Below are positions 26,741 to 35,743 of a DNA stretch of 64,000 nucleotides, piece by piece. Both the position numbers and the translations under genes were made by a program. Numbering within the stretch: the stretch's first letter is position 1; each line of letters opens with the position of its first letter. The stretch is from Planctomycetaceae bacterium. GTDB taxonomy: Bacteria > Planctomycetota > Planctomycetia > Planctomycetales > Planctomycetaceae. Location: assembly GCA_041398785.1 (NCBI GenBank), contig JAWKUA010000006.1, positions 1-64,000 on the forward strand, read 5' to 3'. Below the pieces are notes generated by a model. That model was not told the DNA's origin and did no database searches. It was given only the letters and a program-made list of their open reading frames with translations.

Positions 26741-28318
26741 ATGAACAACCGCGTAATCCTCTGGGCTTTGACTTCGGCGCTGGCCGGATTCCTGTTCGGC
26801 TTTGATACCGTGGTCATCTCCGGCGCGGAAAAGACGATTCAGGCGCTGTGGAAACTGAATTCCTCTCAGCACGGCTGGGCGATGAGCATGGCTCTGTGGG
26901 GCACCGTGGCCGGAGCCTTCATCGGCGGCTGGCCGACGGATCGCTTCGGCCGGAAGCTGACGCTGCTGGGAATCGGAATCCTGTACTTCGTATCGGCGGT
27001 CTGGTCGGGACTGGCGACCGACGTGTATTCGTTCATGATCGCCCGCTTCATCGGAGGCGTCGGCGTGGGCATTTCGACCGTCGCCGCGCCGCTGTACATC
27101 TCCGAAATCTCTCCGCCGGAAAGCCGCGGTCGTCTGGCGGGGATGTTTCAGTTCAACATCGTGTTCGGAATTCTGATCGCCTATCTGTCCAATTGGATGC
27201 TTGGCGAAATCGGCGAACACGCATGGCGCTGGATGCTGGGCGTCGAAGCGATTCCCGCGCTGGTCTACACGCTGCTGTGCTTCAGCCTTCCGGAAAGTCC
27301 CAGGTGGCTGCTGACCAGTCGCGGCGATCGCCGGAAAGCCGTCGAAGTGCTGCGGCAGGTCATGCCGACGGCATCCGATTCCGATCTGGAATCAAAAGCG
27401 TACGAAATTGCGGCGACGGCAAAGCAACCGGAAGAATCCCGACGGTTCTGGACACAACGGCTGCGCATTCCCATTCTGCTGGCGATCCTGCTGGCGTTTT
27501 TCAATCAGCTTTCCGGCATCAACGCCGTGCTGTATTTCGCTCCCCGAATCTTCGGACTGACAGGTCTCAGTGACAAAGCAGCTCTGCTGAATTCCGTCGG
27601 GATCGGATTGACGAATCTGGTGTTCACGTTCGCGGGGCTGTACCTGATCGACCGGCTGGGACGCCGTTCGCTGCTGTATATCGGATCGGTGGGCTACATC
27701 GTGTCGCTGGGAATGGTGGGCTGGGCGTTTGTGACGTATGCCGTTCCGTTCAATGTCGGCGCCAAAGCGATCGACCTGAACTCCGCCGCGGACCGACTTG
27801 AAAAAGAAGCCGAAACGGACGAACTGCAGAGAAACCTGAACACCGCAAAACAGGACTTCCTGACAGCCACATCCTCGCAGGGTTTCACGGGCACCGCGGT
27901 TGACGAAGCTCAGCTTGCGACGCTTCCCGGCGCGCGAGCCGCCGCGGATCAGGCTCTGAATGAAGCGTCGGCCGCATCCCGCATCGGCGGCCTGATGGTG
28001 TTGATCTTCATCTTCGGCTTCGTGGGAGCCCATGCCATCGGCCAGGGAGCGGTGATCTGGGTCTACATCGCGGAAATCTTCCCCAATCGCGACCGCGCGG
28101 CGGGACAGTCGCTGGGCAGTTCCACGCACTGGATCTTCGCCGCTCTGCTGACGAAGTATTTCCCGCAAATGGTGACTTCATTTCCGCCAGGCTATGTCTT
28201 CTTTTTCTTCTGCGGCATGATGGTGCTGCAACTGATCTGGGTGAAGCTGATGGTGCCGGAAACCAAAGGCGTGTCGCTGGAAGACATCGAAAAACAGCTC
28301 GGGATTCGGACCGAGTAG
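26741..28318 (+). CDS. Sugar porter (MFS) transporter
   Basis: A 525-residue major facilitator of the sugar porter subfamily. Signatures are GFLFGFDTVVISGA in the first helix, DRFGRK in the loop after helix 2, PESPRWLL and GRRS in the middle, and PETKGVSLEDIE at the C-terminus. Twelve membrane segments are plausible. An insertion of about 60 residues, rich in Ala, Glu and Lys, lies between helices 9 and 10 (about residues 345-410). It imports a hexose or other sugar by proton symport or facilitation; the substrate is not predictable. The gene ends before a likely hairpin terminator. Confidence 0.95.
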   Translation: MNNRVILWALTSALAGFLFGFDTVVISGAEKTIQALWKLNSSQHGWAMSMALWGTVAGAFIGGWPTDRFGRKLTLLGIGILYFVSAVWSGLATDVYSFMIARFIGGVGVGISTVAAPLYISEISPPESRGRLAGMFQFNIVFGILIAYLSNWMLGEIGEHAWRWMLGVEAIPALVYTLLCFSLPESPRWLLTSRGDRRKAVEVLRQVMPTASDSDLESKAYEIAATAKQPEESRRFWTQRLRIPILLAILLAFFNQLSGINAVLYFAPRIFGLTGLSDKAALLNSVGIGLTNLVFTFAGLYLIDRLGRRSLLYIGSVGYIVSLGMVGWAFVTYAVPFNVGAKAIDLNSAADRLEKEAETDELQRNLNTAKQDFLTATSSQGFTGTAVDEAQLATLPGARAAADQALNEASAASRIGGLMVLIFIFGFVGAHAIGQGAVIWVYIAEIFPNRDRAAGQSLGSSTHWIFAALLTKYFPQMVTSFPPGYVFFFFCGMMVLQLIWVKLMVPETKGVSLEDIEKQLGIRTE

Positions 28319-28355
28319 ATTCCGTCCCGGGAATCGCCTGCCGACCGCGTCGTTT

Positions 28356-28395
28356 GTCCGCTTCCGGAGGCGCGCCTGCCGCGCGGACGTTTTTT
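28356..28395 (+). terminator. Likely rho-independent terminator after the sugar porter gene
   Basis: GTCCGC (28356-28361) pairs with GCGGAC (28383-28388) around an inner region containing GGCGCGCC, followed by six T (28390-28395). The stem is short and the loop large, so the call is moderate. Confidence 0.55.
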
Positions 28396-28566
28396 GCTGG
28401 CCGCGGCGAACACTGATGCTTTCAGCACGTCTTAACCCACGAGCCCGAACGCCTCATTCTTACCCGTGAGCGGTATATCTGTCGCCAATTCCGGCGAATC
28501 GTGTACTCGCCGCCGGACGCTCGATTACACTGAAGCGTCATTGCGTCTCAGTTCCGTCGGGAATCC

Positions 28567-30378
28567 GTGATGTCGGCAGCCGCAACTCCATCAAGTCGAA
28601 CGATCCGCTGGATCGCAAACCTTCCGTTTGATTCAGCGCTGTTTATCGGAACGCCGCTGTTGATCGTTCCGCTGATTCTGGGGATTGCGTTCTTCGTTGC
28701 CGACGAAAACGTGTTTCTGGTGATTTCCACGTTCGGAGCGATGGGCCATCACGCTCCGGGCCTGATGCGGGCCTACGGCGACCGAAAGCTGTTCCGGCGG
28801 TTCTGGCTGCGGTTCACAATCGTTCCCGTCGTCACGCTGTCGACGTTTCTGATGTTCTCGCTGCAGCAGTTGCCCGGCGTCACACTGATTCTGGTGTTCT
28901 GGTCAATGTGGCATTTCATGATGCAGACGTATGGCTTTGGACGGATCTACGACGCCAAGGTCGGAGCCACGGAAGTTCGCAACCATCACCTGGACTTCGC
29001 GTTCTGCGTCGCGTGGACGGGACTGTGTGTGCTGTATGCTCCCGGGCGGGTCAGCGACATTGTGGCTTTGGCGCTGAAGTCCGGTGTGACGTCTACCGCC
29101 AGCATTCCGGTTTCGTCGTTCCGACTGCTGTGGACGGTGGGGACCGCTGCGATCACCGCCATCTTTCTGGCGGATCTGTCACGCCGAATGGCAACCGGCC
29201 GACCCGTCAATCCGGCGAAGCTGCTGTTGTTTACCGTGACGTTTTCCTTCTTCTGGCTCTGCGATGTCGGGATCAGAAATCTGGTCCTGGGCATTGCCAT
29301 GCTGGAACTGTTCCACGACGTTCAGTACCTGGCGATTGTCTGGCTGTTCAATCGCAGCCGAGCGGACAAGGACCCTTCGGCCGGCACGTTTACTCGGTTT
29401 CTGTTCCGCCCGGGATTCGCCGGTTTGTACATCGGAATCGTGGTTGCCTACGGATTCGTGGCTTTCGCCGGGAAGACGCTGGCGTCCGACACGTTTCAAC
29501 ATGTGCTGCTGAGCGTGATCGCGACGTCCAACGTGCTGCACTTCTATTACGACGGGTTTATCTGGAAGGTCAGAGAACCGGAAACTCGCGAGGCGCTGGG
29601 CGTTGACGAATCCGGCGGTCCCGTGACGTCCGTCCGACAAAGAATCAGCAGTCTGAGACAGAAGCTGGCCCATCCCGCAAAGTGGGCGGTGCTGCTGACC
29701 ATTCTGGCGGGACTGATGGCCGCGGAACGAAGGTCTCCGATGACCGAACTGGATCAGGCGCGAGCCGTCGTCGATCGCGTTCCGGATTCGTCATCAGCAC
29801 GCATCGCCCTGGCTCAGCGATTGCTCGAAGCCAAAGACTACGACGGCGCCATCGCCGAATCCAGGGCTGCCAGCCAGCTTGGCCGGCCGGATTATCGGAT
29901 TCACAAATGTCTTGGCATCGCACTGGCTGCCACCGGTCAGCCGGCTTCCGGACACCGAGAACTGGAGCGCGCGTTTGAACTGCATCCCGATGATCCGCAG
30001 CTGCGATTCCATCTGGCAATGGGCTACATTCGTACCAATCAGCGCGATCTGGCGCTGCAGCACCTGACAGCTTCCGTGGAACTGGATCCGGAAGACCCGA
30101 TCACTCGGTACAACCTTGGCGTGCTGTACATTGCTCTGGGAAATGAGCGGCAGGCTGTGGACGCACTTCGGACGGTCATCCGACTGAACCCCGACTTCGC
30201 CGAAGCGTACCGTCCGCTTGGCGAAAGCCTGCTGAGTCTCGGCGAAACCGAAGCCGCGCTGCAGGCCTTTCGCGACGGTGTGAAACGCAATCCCGACGAC
30301 CACGACCTGGCTCAGCGACTGAAGGAAGCACAGGCCGCACCCGCAGTAGAAGACGGCTCCCGCGCACCGTCCGACTGA
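28567..30378 (+). CDS. His-rich polytopic membrane protein with C-terminal TPR repeats
   Basis: A 603-residue protein. Residues about 15-340 have eight or so hydrophobic segments and a set of spaced histidines: H60-H61, H115 (WHFMMQTYGFGRIYDAK), H139-H140, H249-D250 and H324 (HFYYDGFIWKVR). A linker and further hydrophobic segment follow. From about residue 395 to 590 are tetratricopeptide repeats (LAQRLLEAKDYDGAIAESR-like). The His pattern is reminiscent of membrane metalloenzymes, but no known family is confirmed. The TPR part may recruit partner proteins. It lies alone between the sugar porter and the oxidoreductase gene. Confidence 0.85.
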   Translation: MMSAAATPSSRTIRWIANLPFDSALFIGTPLLIVPLILGIAFFVADENVFLVISTFGAMGHHAPGLMRAYGDRKLFRRFWLRFTIVPVVTLSTFLMFSLQQLPGVTLILVFWSMWHFMMQTYGFGRIYDAKVGATEVRNHHLDFAFCVAWTGLCVLYAPGRVSDIVALALKSGVTSTASIPVSSFRLLWTVGTAAITAIFLADLSRRMATGRPVNPAKLLLFTVTFSFFWLCDVGIRNLVLGIAMLELFHDVQYLAIVWLFNRSRADKDPSAGTFTRFLFRPGFAGLYIGIVVAYGFVAFAGKTLASDTFQHVLLSVIATSNVLHFYYDGFIWKVREPETREALGVDESGGPVTSVRQRISSLRQKLAHPAKWAVLLTILAGLMAAERRSPMTELDQARAVVDRVPDSSSARIALAQRLLEAKDYDGAIAESRAASQLGRPDYRIHKCLGIALAATGQPASGHRELERAFELHPDDPQLRFHLAMGYIRTNQRDLALQHLTASVELDPEDPITRYNLGVLYIALGNERQAVDALRTVIRLNPDFAEAYRPLGESLLSLGETEAALQAFRDGVKRNPDDHDLAQRLKEAQAAPAVEDGSRAPSD

Positions 30379-30407
30379 CAGCCACCATTGCGGAACTTCG
30401 TTGCCGA

Positions 30408-31748
30408 TCACACGGGTTCCGGATGTTCCCAGCCGCTGCGGTAGGACCGGCGAAGTCGCTGGTTGGCTTCCGGGTCGCCGATGACTTCGTGCTTCACCGG
30501 ATCCCAGTGCAGAGTTCGCCCGAGTTCCAGCGACAGGTTCGCCAGGATGCAACTGGCCGTTGAGATATGGCCCTGCTCAATATCCGCCACCGGCCGTTCG
30601 CGCGAATCGATACATTCCAGGAAGTTCTTCATGTGAGCACGGATGGCCGGCGCGACATGCTTTTCCAGATCCTTTTCGGTCTTGTCGACGGGATACTGGT
30701 CAAGTTCCATCACGACGTCACCGTGAATTGGTTTGCCGCCGCCGGAGGGAATGAAGTCGTACTTGTGGACGCTCAGCTTCAGCGTTCCCTTGCTGCCATA
30801 AATCGTCGCTCCCCACGGATATTCGGGATCCGGAGCGTTGCCCCACGTGCGATGCTGCCAGATCACGGGAAAGTCCGGATGCTGAAACGTTGCCGTCTGA
30901 GTATCCGTGGTGTTTGCCTTCGCATCGGTCTGCACCAGAATGCCGCCGTTCGAACTGATGTGGGTCGGCCAGCCAAGGTTCAGCATCCAGCGAACCATGT
31001 CGTACATATGAATGCACATGTCGCCGACGATGCCGTTGCAGTATTCCATGAACACTCGCCAGCTTCTGGGATGCACCAGTTCGTTGTAAGGCCGCAACGG
31101 AGCCGGACCGGTCCACATTTCATAGTCCAGGTATTCCGGCGGCGTGGAATCCGGTGGGTTCGCCTGAGACCGCATGTGGTAGTAGCAGTAACATTCGACA
31201 AGCCCGATGTCGCCCAGCAGACCCTCATTGATGATGCGGTCCCGCGCTTCAATCAAATGCGGCGTGCTGCGGCGCTGAGTACCGACCTGAACGACTCGCC
31301 CGGTCTTGCGCGCCGTCGACAGCATCGCCTGCCCTTCCACGACATCGACGCTGATCGGTTTCTGAACCCAGACATCGAATCCTTTGTTCATCGCGGCAAT
31401 CGCAGGCAGCGCGTGCCAGTGGTCGGGAGTCACGACCAGCATGATGTCGAACGGCTCCTGTTCCAGCATCTGCCGATAGTCGGAAAAAGTGCGCGGCGAC
31501 TTTCCGGATTTCTGTCGCTGCGACGTCAGTTCTGCGGCTTCCGCCAGCATTCTGCTGTCGACATCGCACAGTCCGGTGACTTCCACGTCTTCAACCTGAA
31601 GCAGCCGGAACAAGTCACACTTGCCGTACCAGCCGGTTCCAATCAGCCCGACTCGCCGCGGAGCCGTTGCGGAACCTGCAAACAACCGAGGTGCCAGTCC
31701 CGCCACCGCCGCCGCGGAACCCGCCTGAAGAAATGTCCGTCGCTGCAT
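30408..31748 (-). CDS. Gfo/Idh/MocA-family oxidoreductase with Tat signal
   Basis: A 446-residue protein from the ATG at 31748, with AGGGA upstream; the longer ORF reading to 31913 has no conserved sequence. It opens with a twin-arginine signal (RRTFLQAGSAAAVAGLAPRLF), then the NAD(P)-binding motif GLIGTGWYGK, and in the middle a WVQKPIS segment typical of the family. The C-terminal domain carries the substrate-binding region. Such Tat-exported Gfo/Idh/MocA proteins are abundant in Planctomycetes and act on sugars or sugar-like compounds. Its reaction is not determinable from sequence. Confidence 0.94.
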   Translation of the reverse strand: MQRRTFLQAGSAAAVAGLAPRLFAGSATAPRRVGLIGTGWYGKCDLFRLLQVEDVEVTGLCDVDSRMLAEAAELTSQRQKSGKSPRTFSDYRQMLEQEPFDIMLVVTPDHWHALPAIAAMNKGFDVWVQKPISVDVVEGQAMLSTARKTGRVVQVGTQRRSTPHLIEARDRIINEGLLGDIGLVECYCYYHMRSQANPPDSTPPEYLDYEMWTGPAPLRPYNELVHPRSWRVFMEYCNGIVGDMCIHMYDMVRWMLNLGWPTHISSNGGILVQTDAKANTTDTQTATFQHPDFPVIWQHRTWGNAPDPEYPWGATIYGSKGTLKLSVHKYDFIPSGGGKPIHGDVVMELDQYPVDKTEKDLEKHVAPAIRAHMKNFLECIDSRERPVADIEQGHISTASCILANLSLELGRTLHWDPVKHEVIGDPEANQRLRRSYRSGWEHPEPV

Positions 31749-32217
31749 GATCGATGGTCCCTGAATGAACGTGTGAAGATCGGTCGCCGCCATTCGCCGG
31801 TTGAACGCCCAAAGCGCAAGCAGAATCCCGAGCGGAACCGACTCTCGCATCGTAAACGCGCTACAGCCGGAATTCACGTCCGCCGGACGTTCGCTGGCCG
31901 GGAGTGTGTTCACGCGTCCGGCGAATCCGTCGAGCTCTCACGGACGGGCTGTAACTCCAATCGTGCGGTCGGCGACATTTTCGCGACCCGCAGGGACACA
32001 ACTTCGCTTGTCACCGACGAGAAACCGGAATTCACCCGAAAAAACCAACGGACGATTCGCTGCGTTACTCGTACTGAATGGCCGTGACGATTATGCCCAT
32101 TCAGTCAATGTGCGTTGTTGGATTCGGAAAACGGGTGGCACCGGAATACGACATTCCATGCGGTTGCGGAATCTGCGTCACCGACGCCCAATCACAGTCG
32201 ACACCGGGAGGAGTGCC
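31749..32217. other. Intergenic region between divergent genes
   Basis: About 470 bases between the Gfo/Idh/MocA gene and the DUF1559 gene. Both starts point away from it, so it should hold two promoters. I recognise no promoter box, RNA or reliable ORF. Confidence 0.35.
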
Positions 32218-33390
32218 ATGCAGCGAGATTTCCGTTTCGCGAGTCGAACCGCCGTTCCGGACTGACATTGTTGGAGTTGGTTGTTTGTATCTGTGTGGTG
32301 CTGGTCCTGCTGGCACTGTTGCTGCCTTCAATGAACCGGTCAGTCATTGATGCCCGCCGAACACAGTGTCTGAACAACCTCAAGAACATCGCCTTCGCAC
32401 TTGAACCTGGCAACATCGCGCAACGGACGTCTGGCGGCTCAGGGGTACTATCCGAAAGTCGCGATTGACTCGTCCGGCAACATCACGGTGCTGAACGGAC
32501 GAAGCTGGGTCGTGGAGTTGCTGCCACATCTTGGTCGCCAGGATCTGTTCGACAGTTGGAATCTCAATAGCGCGTGGGACAACGGCGTCGTTCCGGGGCC
32601 TGATGGAAGTTCCACGAACCGAGAGATCGCGGCAACTTACCTCCAGGTGCTGATATGTCCTCACGATGAGACAGTATTCCAACAGCCCGGCGGACTGAGC
32701 TACGTGGTGAACTGCGGCATCGGAGATCGGAACTTCACCGCGTTTTCGCGAGGCGACTTTTCCGATCGGTCGGATCTGGGTCACGCTTTTCAGATCGAAC
32801 CATTTGACTGGGACGGAGACGGGATTCTTCCGCCCAACGATCCGGACGACATCGCGATCACTCGCGAGATGGGCGTGTTCTGGCCGGAATTCGGATTCTT
32901 CAGCGCCAGCTCCGACGACACAACAGAAACCGGCGACATATCCGGGAGTGCGAATTTCCAGGACATCCACGACGGGGCGAGCAATACCATCCTGCTGACC
33001 GAAAACGTGAACGCCGGCATGGCACCTGGCTCAACATTCAACTCGTGGGCGAATCCGCAGTTGTCGAATTGCGGATTTCTGTGGCCGGTCAAGCCCGCCG
33101 CGGTCAATCCGGCGATTGCCGGAACGGGTCTGCAAACAATCGTGGACGAATCGGCCGGCGATCCGCGAATCAACGCCATGAACGATGGTCAGCACGATGG
33201 CCAGGCTCCATTTCCGAACTCCATGCACTCCGGGATAGTCGTCGTCAGTTGGTGCAGCGGATCCGTCACGACGCTCAGCGAAGACATCGATCCGTCCGTC
33301 TACGTGCGTTTGCTGACTCCCGGCGGAATCCGGCCGCGAGATATTCCCGGATTCATGCCCGAAGCACCCGTCAGCGAAACCGATTTCTGA
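32218..33390 (+). CDS. DUF1559 prepilin-type protein, internally frameshifted
   Basis: This is a DUF1559 protein with a type II/IV prepilin-like N-terminal methylation region. The ATG at 32218 has a strong GGGAGGAG upstream and reads MQRDFRFASR, then breaks. The typical prepilin helix (SGLTLLELVVCICVV and on to ARRTQCLNNLKNIAFAL) is in another frame from about 32247 to 32402, and the C-terminal body (NGRLAAQGYYPKV through HDGASNTILLTENV) returns to the first frame from 32404. One base missing near 32245 and one extra near 32403 restores the whole gene. DUF1559 proteins are abundant exported proteins of Planctomycetes. Either the assembly has two indels or the gene is damaged. Confidence 0.85.
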
Positions 33391-33487
33391 CGCCGCATCC
33401 GCCGTGGCGCGGTCTTGCCGGTTCGGTCGACGGCAGCGGTGAAACGAAAAGCCCCGGCGTTTGTTGTGGACCGCATCGTTTCCCGGG

Positions 33488-34720
33488 CTATCCGATCGCG
33501 TTGCGGAAGCGGTCCAGTGCGGCTTCGACATTAGCGCGGCTGTTGAAAGCGCTGAGTCGGAAGTAGCCTTCGCCGGAAGCACCGAAGCCGCTGCCTGGTG
33601 TGCCGACCAGATGGCCTTTCTCCAGCAGCAGATCGAAGAACTGCCAGCTTGTGAGGTTACCGGGAGTCTTTAGCCAGACGTAGGGCGCGTTCTCGCCGCC
33701 GAACACCTCAATGCCGACCGCCTGCAGTCCCTCCCGCAGCAGGCGCGCGTTGGTCATGTAGAACGCAATCAGGTCCTTCATCTGTGCTCGCCCGGCTTCC
33801 GAATACGCGGCCGCCGCTCCTTTTTGAACCACGTAAGAAGCTCCGTTGAACTTGGTCGACTGGCGTCGATTCCACAACTGGTGCAGCGAGACGGAACTTC
33901 CGTCCGACGCCGTGACTTTCAGATCTTTCGGCACCACCGTGAACGCACAGCGGACGCCGGTGAAGCCGATGTTCTTGCTGAAACTGCGGAACTCAATCGC
34001 CACCTCCCGCGCACCATCGATTTCAAAAATCGAATGAGGAATCTCCGGGTCGGAAATGAACGCTTCGTAAGCGGCGTCGAACAGGATGATCGCCCCATGG
34101 ACCTTCGCGTAGTCGACCCACTTCTGCAGCATTGCGCGCGACGCGACGGTGCCCGTGGGATTGTTGGGATAGCACAGGTAGATCAGATCGACCGGTTCCG
34201 ACGGCAGTTCCGGCACGAAGTTGTTTTCCGCGTTGACCGGCAGATAGACCAGCCCGGAGTAACGGCCGTTGTCGTCGACCGGTCCCGTATGGCCCGCCAT
34301 CACGTTTGTGTCGACATACACCGGATAGACCGGATCCGTGATCGCAATGCGGTTGTCGTTGCCGAAGATGTCCAGGATGTTGCCGGTGTCACATTTGGAG
34401 CCGTCGGAAATGAAAATCTCGTCGGCCGACACGTTGATTCCGCGAGCCTGATAGTCCTGAGCGGCAATCGGGTCGCGCAGAAACGCGTAGCCCTGTTCCG
34501 GTCCGTAACCGTGAAAAGTGGATCGGCTGGCCATGTCGTCAACGGCCGAATGCATCGCGTCGATGACAGCCGCCGGCAGTGGTTCCGTGACGTCGCCGAT
34601 CCCCAGCCGAATAATCTGAGCATCCGGATGAGCTTCCGAAAACGCTTTGACGCGACGGGCAATCTCCGGAAACAGATATCCGGCTTTCAGTTTCAGGTAG
34701 TTTTCGTTGATGTGGACCAT
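33488..34720 (-). CDS. dapL: LL-diaminopimelate aminotransferase
   Basis: A 410-residue fold type I PLP enzyme that converts tetrahydrodipicolinate and glutamate directly to LL-diaminopimelate, a lysine/peptidoglycan precursor. The N-terminal LKAGYLFPEI and the segment IRLGIGDVTEPLP are characteristic of DapL, PNNPTG is typical of the family, and K249 in SFSKN is the PLP lysine. Length equals that of known DapL enzymes. The DapL route is common in Planctomycetes and Chlamydiae. It is not clustered with other lysine genes here. Confidence 0.96.
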   Translation of the reverse strand: MVHINENYLKLKAGYLFPEIARRVKAFSEAHPDAQIIRLGIGDVTEPLPAAVIDAMHSAVDDMASRSTFHGYGPEQGYAFLRDPIAAQDYQARGINVSADEIFISDGSKCDTGNILDIFGNDNRIAITDPVYPVYVDTNVMAGHTGPVDDNGRYSGLVYLPVNAENNFVPELPSEPVDLIYLCYPNNPTGTVASRAMLQKWVDYAKVHGAIILFDAAYEAFISDPEIPHSIFEIDGAREVAIEFRSFSKNIGFTGVRCAFTVVPKDLKVTASDGSSVSLHQLWNRRQSTKFNGASYVVQKGAAAAYSEAGRAQMKDLIAFYMTNARLLREGLQAVGIEVFGGENAPYVWLKTPGNLTSWQFFDLLLEKGHLVGTPGSGFGASGEGYFRLSAFNSRANVEAALDRFRNAIG

Positions 34721-34806
34721 GTCGGACTGGTTTCAGGAGATGTTTCGGAGATGTGCGGCCGTCGAACCTGACTTCCGCTGCCTGCGGTCGTTTTCGCATG
34801 TTCGCG

Positions 34807-34826
34807 CGACTCGCCTTTGCGAGTCG
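34807..34826. other. Short hairpin upstream of dapL
   Basis: CGACTCGC (34807-34814) and GCGAGTCG (34819-34826) pair perfectly around a four-base loop. There is no T-run next to it. It may be an operator-like inverted repeat or chance. The surrounding 34721-35003 has no gene. Confidence 0.4.
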
Positions 34827-35003
34827 AAGCGAATCCTGTCGCATTCACCGCTGAGAATGATGAGCACACGCTTCGCTTCGACGAACCGGCACGACTCAAT
34901 TCGGAACCGTGACCGGAGCGACGCGTGCGCCGGGACGCTGGTACGTCGCAGTTCGGGACGCGGAAGTGTGAGCCACCGCACGTCCAACTTCAAACCCGGC
35001 GCA

Positions 35004-35038
35004 TAAAAAAGCGAGGATGCCGATCAGACATCCTCGCT
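35004..35038 (-). terminator. Strong rho-independent terminator of the small lipoprotein gene
   Basis: Read on the minus strand, AGCGAGGATG (from 35038) pairs perfectly with CATCCTCGCT over a 9-base loop and is followed by six T. It lies about 30 bases after the lipoprotein stop and is the clearest terminator in the window. Confidence 0.93.
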
Positions 35039-35066
35039 GAGAGAAGCTCAATCCGATTCTCGGCGA

Positions 35067-35324
35067 CTATTCCGGCGCGGCGGTGTCGTCGCCGGCATCG
35101 TCAGCAGGAGCCGCGTCGTCAGCAGGCGCTGCATCGTCGGCTGTCGGAGCAGACACTTCAACACCACCCGGAGTCGCGGCGCCGCCTCCGGTGTCAGCGC
35201 TGCCGGAACTGCCTTCGGGAGCCTTTGCTGCCCCGCCAGTCGATTCACCCGCCGGCTGACAACCCAAAACGAATGATGTTGTCGCGGCCAGCACAAATAC
35301 GCTTAACCATTTTCTTAGTTTCAT
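35067..35324 (-). CDS. Small Ala/Asp-rich lipoprotein
   Basis: An 85-residue protein from the ATG at 35324, preceded by AAAGG; a start at 35339 would place the ribosome site inside the coding sequence. The signal peptide ends with the lipobox VLGC, so the mature protein is lipid-anchored. The rest is low-complexity with repeats of APADDA. No family recognised. Its terminator is perfect and directly downstream, so it is a monocistronic and probably well-expressed gene. Confidence 0.8.
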   Translation of the reverse strand: MKLRKWLSVFVLAATTSFVLGCQPAGESTGGAAKAPEGSSGSADTGGGAATPGGVEVSAPTADDAAPADDAAPADDAGDDTAAPE

Positions 35325-35339
35325 AACCCAGCCTTTCAA

Positions 35340-35743
35340 AACACGCGCGGAATGTGAGTTTCACCCAGAACCTCGATATCCGCGGCAAATTCACGTTCAT
35401 CGAATATTCATCGATGGCACAGGGTTCAATTTTCCAGATCCACAGCGAATTTCAACCGTGGTCCGGGTGCAATGCCGCGAAGTATCAGATTTGCGAAAAT
35501 TGCGTTACGTCCCGCGTTTCCCGAAGCAGGTAGCAGGTGGCCGTTAGTCTCGCAAATCCGATATTGTGCCAAATCGCGACATCTGCCACATTCTGAAGTG
35601 AGCCTCGAGCGGCATTCGCGAGTACGCGTGCTGACCAGATCCTGTTGCCGGCGACCGGGAAACGGGGGCGTCGTCCTGCGGCTGGCGGAAGGAACGGAAC
35701 TGCCGCTTGCCGTCTTCCCGATACCTGTTCGTTCTGCAGACTC
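35340..35743. other. Intergenic region before the ABC exporter gene
   Basis: About 400 bases between divergent genes. No ORF, RNA or clear promoter recognised. The ABC transporter ORF could be read from 35645, but that part is Arg-rich and does not look like transporter sequence. Confidence 0.35.

Noticed and set aside
30567..32087. Plus-strand ORF opposite the Gfo/Idh/MocA gene
   Set aside because: His/Arg-rich antisense shadow without a family match.
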